Of a stretch of 62,083 nucleotides of DNA, positions 59,889 through 62,083 are shown piece after piece. Every line of letters starts with the position of its first letter. Within the stretch, counting starts at the first letter, position 1. Position numbers and translations under genes: made by a program. The DNA comes from an uncultured Lachnospiraceae bacterium (GTDB lineage Bacteria > Bacillota > Clostridia > Lachnospirales > Lachnospiraceae). The stretch lies in the NCBI GenBank assembly GCA_910584205.1, contig CAJUAA010000023.1, positions 1 through 62,083 of the forward strand, written 5' to 3'. The notes under the pieces are model-generated. The model was not told where the DNA came from. It searched no databases and saw only the letters and a list, made by a program, of their open reading frames with translations.

Positions 59889-60920
59889 ATGATAGAAGAA
59901 AAGAAAGACGTCCGGATTCTGGCGATCGAGAGTTCCTGCGACGAGACCGCGGCCGCGGTCGTAAAAAACGGCAGGGAAGTTCTGTCCAACGTCATTTCCT
60001 CGCAGATCGCGCTCCATACCCTGTACGGAGGAGTCGTTCCGGAGATCGCGTCAAGAAAACATATCGAGAAGATTAATCAGGTCATTCAGGAGGCGCTGGA
60101 TCAGGCGGGCGTGACCCTGAAGGACCTGGATGCCGTGGGCGTGACTTATGGGCCGGGGCTTGTGGGCGCGCTTCTGGTGGGTGTGGCGGAAGCGAAAGCC
60201 ATCAGCTATGCGGCGGGGCTTCCGCTGGTGGGCGTCCATCATATCGAAGGGCATATTTCCGCCAACTATATAGAAAATAAAGAACTGGAACCGCCGTTTA
60301 TCTGTCTGGTCGTATCCGGTGGGCATACGCATCTGGTGGTGGTCCGGGATTACGGCGTCTATGAAATCATCGGGCGCACCAGGGACGACGCGGCGGGAGA
60401 GGCCTTCGACAAAGTGGCAAGGGCCATTGGACTGGGCTATCCGGGCGGTCCCAAGATCGACCGGCTGTCCCGGGAAGGTGATCCGGACGCCATCCATTTT
60501 CCGAGAGCGAAGGTGGAGGACGCACCCTACGACTTCAGCTTCAGCGGCGTGAAATCCGCGGTGCTGAACCATATCAACGGCTGCAGGATGAAAGGGGAGG
60601 AGATCGTGCAGGCGGATATTGCCGCGTCTTTTCAGAAGGCGGTCTGCGAGGTGCTGGTGGCGCACGCTGTGGATGCGGTAAAGGATTACGGGATCCGGAA
60701 GCTGGCGCTGGCAGGCGGAGTGGCGTCTAATTCCACGCTGCGCCGGATGATGGGCGAGGCATGTGAGAAAAGGAAGATACCGTTCTATTATCCGTCGCCG
60801 GTCCTCTGCACGGATAACGCGGCCATGATCGGAGCAGCGGCGTATTACGAATATCAGAAAGGAGTCCGGCACGGGCTGGATCTGAACGCGGTCCCGAACC
60901 TGAAGCTTGGGGAACGATAG
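59889..60920 (+). CDS. tsaD: tRNA N6-adenosine threonylcarbamoyltransferase TsaD
   Basis: A 343-residue ASKHA-fold enzyme: ILAIESSCDETAAAVVKNG at the start, the metal-binding HIEGH (H118 and H122), FICLVVSGGHTHLVVV, and AGGVASNSTLRRM near the end. It transfers threonylcarbamoyl from TC-AMP to A37 of tRNA, working with TsaB and TsaE encoded 2 kb upstream. Gap to rnz is 6 bases and to ispD 21, so these three are likely one operon. Confidence 0.97.
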   Translation: MIEEKKDVRILAIESSCDETAAAVVKNGREVLSNVISSQIALHTLYGGVVPEIASRKHIEKINQVIQEALDQAGVTLKDLDAVGVTYGPGLVGALLVGVAEAKAISYAAGLPLVGVHHIEGHISANYIENKELEPPFICLVVSGGHTHLVVVRDYGVYEIIGRTRDDAAGEAFDKVARAIGLGYPGGPKIDRLSREGDPDAIHFPRAKVEDAPYDFSFSGVKSAVLNHINGCRMKGEEIVQADIAASFQKAVCEVLVAHAVDAVKDYGIRKLALAGGVASNSTLRRMMGEACEKRKIPFYYPSPVLCTDNAAMIGAAAYYEYQKGVRHGLDLNAVPNLKLGER

Positions 60921-60941
60921 GAGAAACACAGGAAGGAACAT

Positions 60942-61700
60942 ATGGAGAAACATACGAAAAAAGCACATTGTACGGCGATCGTACTGGCGGCCGGCCGGGG
61001 GAAGCGCATGGGAGTCTCAAAGTCCAAGATGTATCTGGAGATCCAGGGCAGGCCGGTCATCTACTATTCGCTGAAAGTATTTGAAGAATCCGCTTTGATC
61101 GACGATGTGATCCTGGTGACGGGAAAGGGACAGATTCCCTACTGCCGTCAGGAGATTGTGGAGAAGTATGGATTTCAGAAAATAAAGGCAGTTGTGGAGG
61201 GAGGCGAGGAGCGCTATCATTCCGTATGGGAAGGACTCCGCATTCTGAAGCAGGCGCAGCAAAAGGACGGCTGTGTATTTATCCATGACGGAGCCAGGCC
61301 GTTTCTCACGGAGGAGATCCTGGAGCGGGCATACAGGGAAGTGCAGAGGAGCCGGGCCTGCGTGGTGGGCATGCCGGTGAAGGATACGATCAAGATTGCA
61401 GACGAGAGCGGATGCATCCACATGACGCCCAGACGCAGTCTGGTCTGGCAGATCCAGACTCCTCAGGTATTTGCGGCCGAACTGATTATACCTGCCTATG
61501 AAGAGGTAATCTGCAGGGAAAAAGAACTGCTGGAGCAGGGAGTACAGATTACGGACGACGCCATGGTGGTGGAAAATGTCTGCGGCTGTCCGGTCCGGCT
61601 GGTGGAAGGAGCTTACGAAAATATCAAGATTACCACACCGGAGGATCTGGCGATTGCCGGGATATTTGCCGGAGAAAGAAGCTGGAATGAGGAATGCTGA
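60942..61700 (+). CDS. ispD: 2-C-methyl-D-erythritol 4-phosphate cytidylyltransferase
   Basis: A 252-residue nucleotidyltransferase. The CTP-binding loop is AIVLAAGRGKRMG and continues with KMYLEIQGRPVIYYSL; later motifs are VFIHDGARPF, MPVKDTIK and WQIQTPQVF, typical of IspD. It makes CDP-ME in the non-mevalonate isoprenoid pathway. GGAAGGAAC precedes the ATG. The tRNA promoter follows after an A-rich stretch. Confidence 0.95.
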   Translation: MEKHTKKAHCTAIVLAAGRGKRMGVSKSKMYLEIQGRPVIYYSLKVFEESALIDDVILVTGKGQIPYCRQEIVEKYGFQKIKAVVEGGEERYHSVWEGLRILKQAQQKDGCVFIHDGARPFLTEEILERAYREVQRSRACVVGMPVKDTIKIADESGCIHMTPRRSLVWQIQTPQVFAAELIIPAYEEVICREKELLEQGVQITDDAMVVENVCGCPVRLVEGAYENIKITTPEDLAIAGIFAGERSWNEEC

Positions 61701-61730
61701 AAAAAATATAAAAAAAATGTAAAAAAGCAG

Positions 61731-61759
61731 TTGACAAAAGCGAAACATGCTGATACAAT
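61731..61759 (+). promoter_or_regulatory. Sigma-A promoter of the tRNA-Ser pair
   Basis: A perfect TTGACA (61731-61736) and TACAAT (61754-61759) with a 17-base spacer; the first tRNA begins 17 bases after the -10. Confidence 0.85.
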
Positions 61760-61775
61760 ATCACATGTCGCTTAT

Positions 61776-61861
61776 GGAGAGATATCGAAGTGGTCATAAC
61801 GAGGCGGTCTTGAAAACCGTTTGTCCGTAAGGGCGCGTGGGTTCGAATCCCACTCTCTCCG
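61776..61861 (+). tRNA. tRNA-Ser (anticodon TGA)
   Basis: The acceptor stem GGAGAGA (61776-61782) pairs with TCTCTCC (61854-61860), followed by discriminator G. The anticodon stem-loop is CGGTC TTGAAAA..., giving anticodon TGA, which reads UCA-type serine codons. The long variable arm and GTTCGAATC T-loop fit a class II tRNA-Ser. CCA is not encoded. Confidence 0.95.
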
Positions 61862-61919
61862 TTTCACTCGAGAGAGTGTGGTTGATATAGAATACAGTCT
61901 GTTGAAAGACAGGCACTTT

Positions 61920-62008
61920 GGAGAAATACCCAAGTGGCTGAAGGGGCTCCCCTGGAAAGGGAGTAGGTCGTTAGTAGCGGCGCGAGGGTTCAAATCCCTC
62001 TTTCTCCG
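61920..62008 (+). tRNA. tRNA-Ser (anticodon GGA)
   Basis: GGAGAAA (61920-61926) pairs with TTTCTCC (62001-62007), discriminator G at 62008. The anticodon arm CTCCC CTGGAAA GGGAG gives anticodon GGA, which reads UCC and UCU. A long variable arm and GTTCAAATC T-loop confirm a serine tRNA. It lies 58 bases after the first tRNA-Ser and is probably cotranscribed. CCA is not encoded. Confidence 0.95.
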
Positions 62009-62066
62009 TTTCTTTTCTGCAAAAAAGCCGATGTCAAAAAAACTTGAAAAAAAGTAAAAAAAGGTA

Positions 62067-62072
62067 TTGACA
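62067..62072 (+). promoter_or_regulatory. Possible -35 element of a gene beyond the window
   Basis: A perfect TTGACA follows an A-rich stretch 59 bases after the second tRNA. The sequence ends before a -10 could be seen, so this is only suggestive of another transcription unit starting next. Confidence 0.35.
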
Positions 62073-62083
62073 ATGCGGAAGAG

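Noticed and set aside
1..62083. CRISPR array, rRNA genes, phage or plasmid replication modules
   Set aside because: No regularly spaced repeats, no 16S/23S/5S signatures and no integrase, terminase or replication genes were seen.

Overview
The window reads as a chromosomal segment of a Gram-positive, anaerobic member of the Clostridia, most likely a Lachnospiraceae-type gut bacterium. The evidence is the gene set: HPr kinase with a ROK glucokinase, long-form ribosome hibernation factor, type III glutamine synthetase, the [FeFe]-hydrogenase maturase HydF, a glycine riboswitch on a Na+/alanine-glycine symporter and a lysine riboswitch on dapA. Purine-rich Shine-Dalgarno sites and sigma-A promoters with 17-base spacers support this. 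No rRNA, CRISPR array, phage or intact insertion sequence was seen; most of the window is core genome with short accessory patches.

Layout. 1-5408: end of a SPOR-domain wall protein, a tiny lipoprotein, a LysR regulator divergent from a MATE pump, and glutamine synthetase III. 5615-11132: hydF with a TetR regulator, a proline symporter (putP), and a riboswitch-controlled alanine/glycine symporter. 11190-18789: a compact operon of a giant TPR protein with a J-like domain, an Hsp70, a methyltransferase and a frameshifted alanyl-tRNA editing gene. 18862-19584: a shrunken CHASE2/HD-GYP relic. 19670-22777: a small autoinducer-2 catabolic locus (lsrK and a cupin on the minus strand, lsrF on the plus strand) without the Lsr transporter. 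22792-24280: an AT-rich ECF sigma/anti-sigma pair.

24309-35625: pyrG, ftsH, uvrC, hprK, a glucokinase and a heterodimeric ABC exporter. 35717-39253: an accessory patch with a small unknown protein, an AAA-ATPase/PD-(D/E)XK protein and two tandem DUF4253 proteins. 39377-42700: typA, a tandem-OB SSB-like protein and a corrinoid adenosyltransferase. 42711-44795: lysine riboswitch, dapA and dapB. 44895-46756: an Asp-rich lipoprotein, a eukaryote-type HisA and hpf. 46804-52994: secA, prfB (programmed frameshift with an unusual UAA stop), an ACT protein, hom and thrH, giving a homoserine/threonine branch. 53179-53830: an AT-rich patch with an Xre regulator and an ORF remnant. 53831-62008: tex, an unknown gene, the t6A genes tsaE, tsaB and tsaD with rimI, a zinc-ribbon protein, RNase Z, ispD and two serine tRNAs.

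The strongest candidates for something not well described are the J-like-TPR/Hsp70/methyltransferase operon, the AI-2 locus in which a cupin sits where LsrG would be expected, the repeat and hairpin element ahead of prfB, and the UAA-type RF2 frameshift site. Functions come from sequence motifs recognised by eye; no database search was run.
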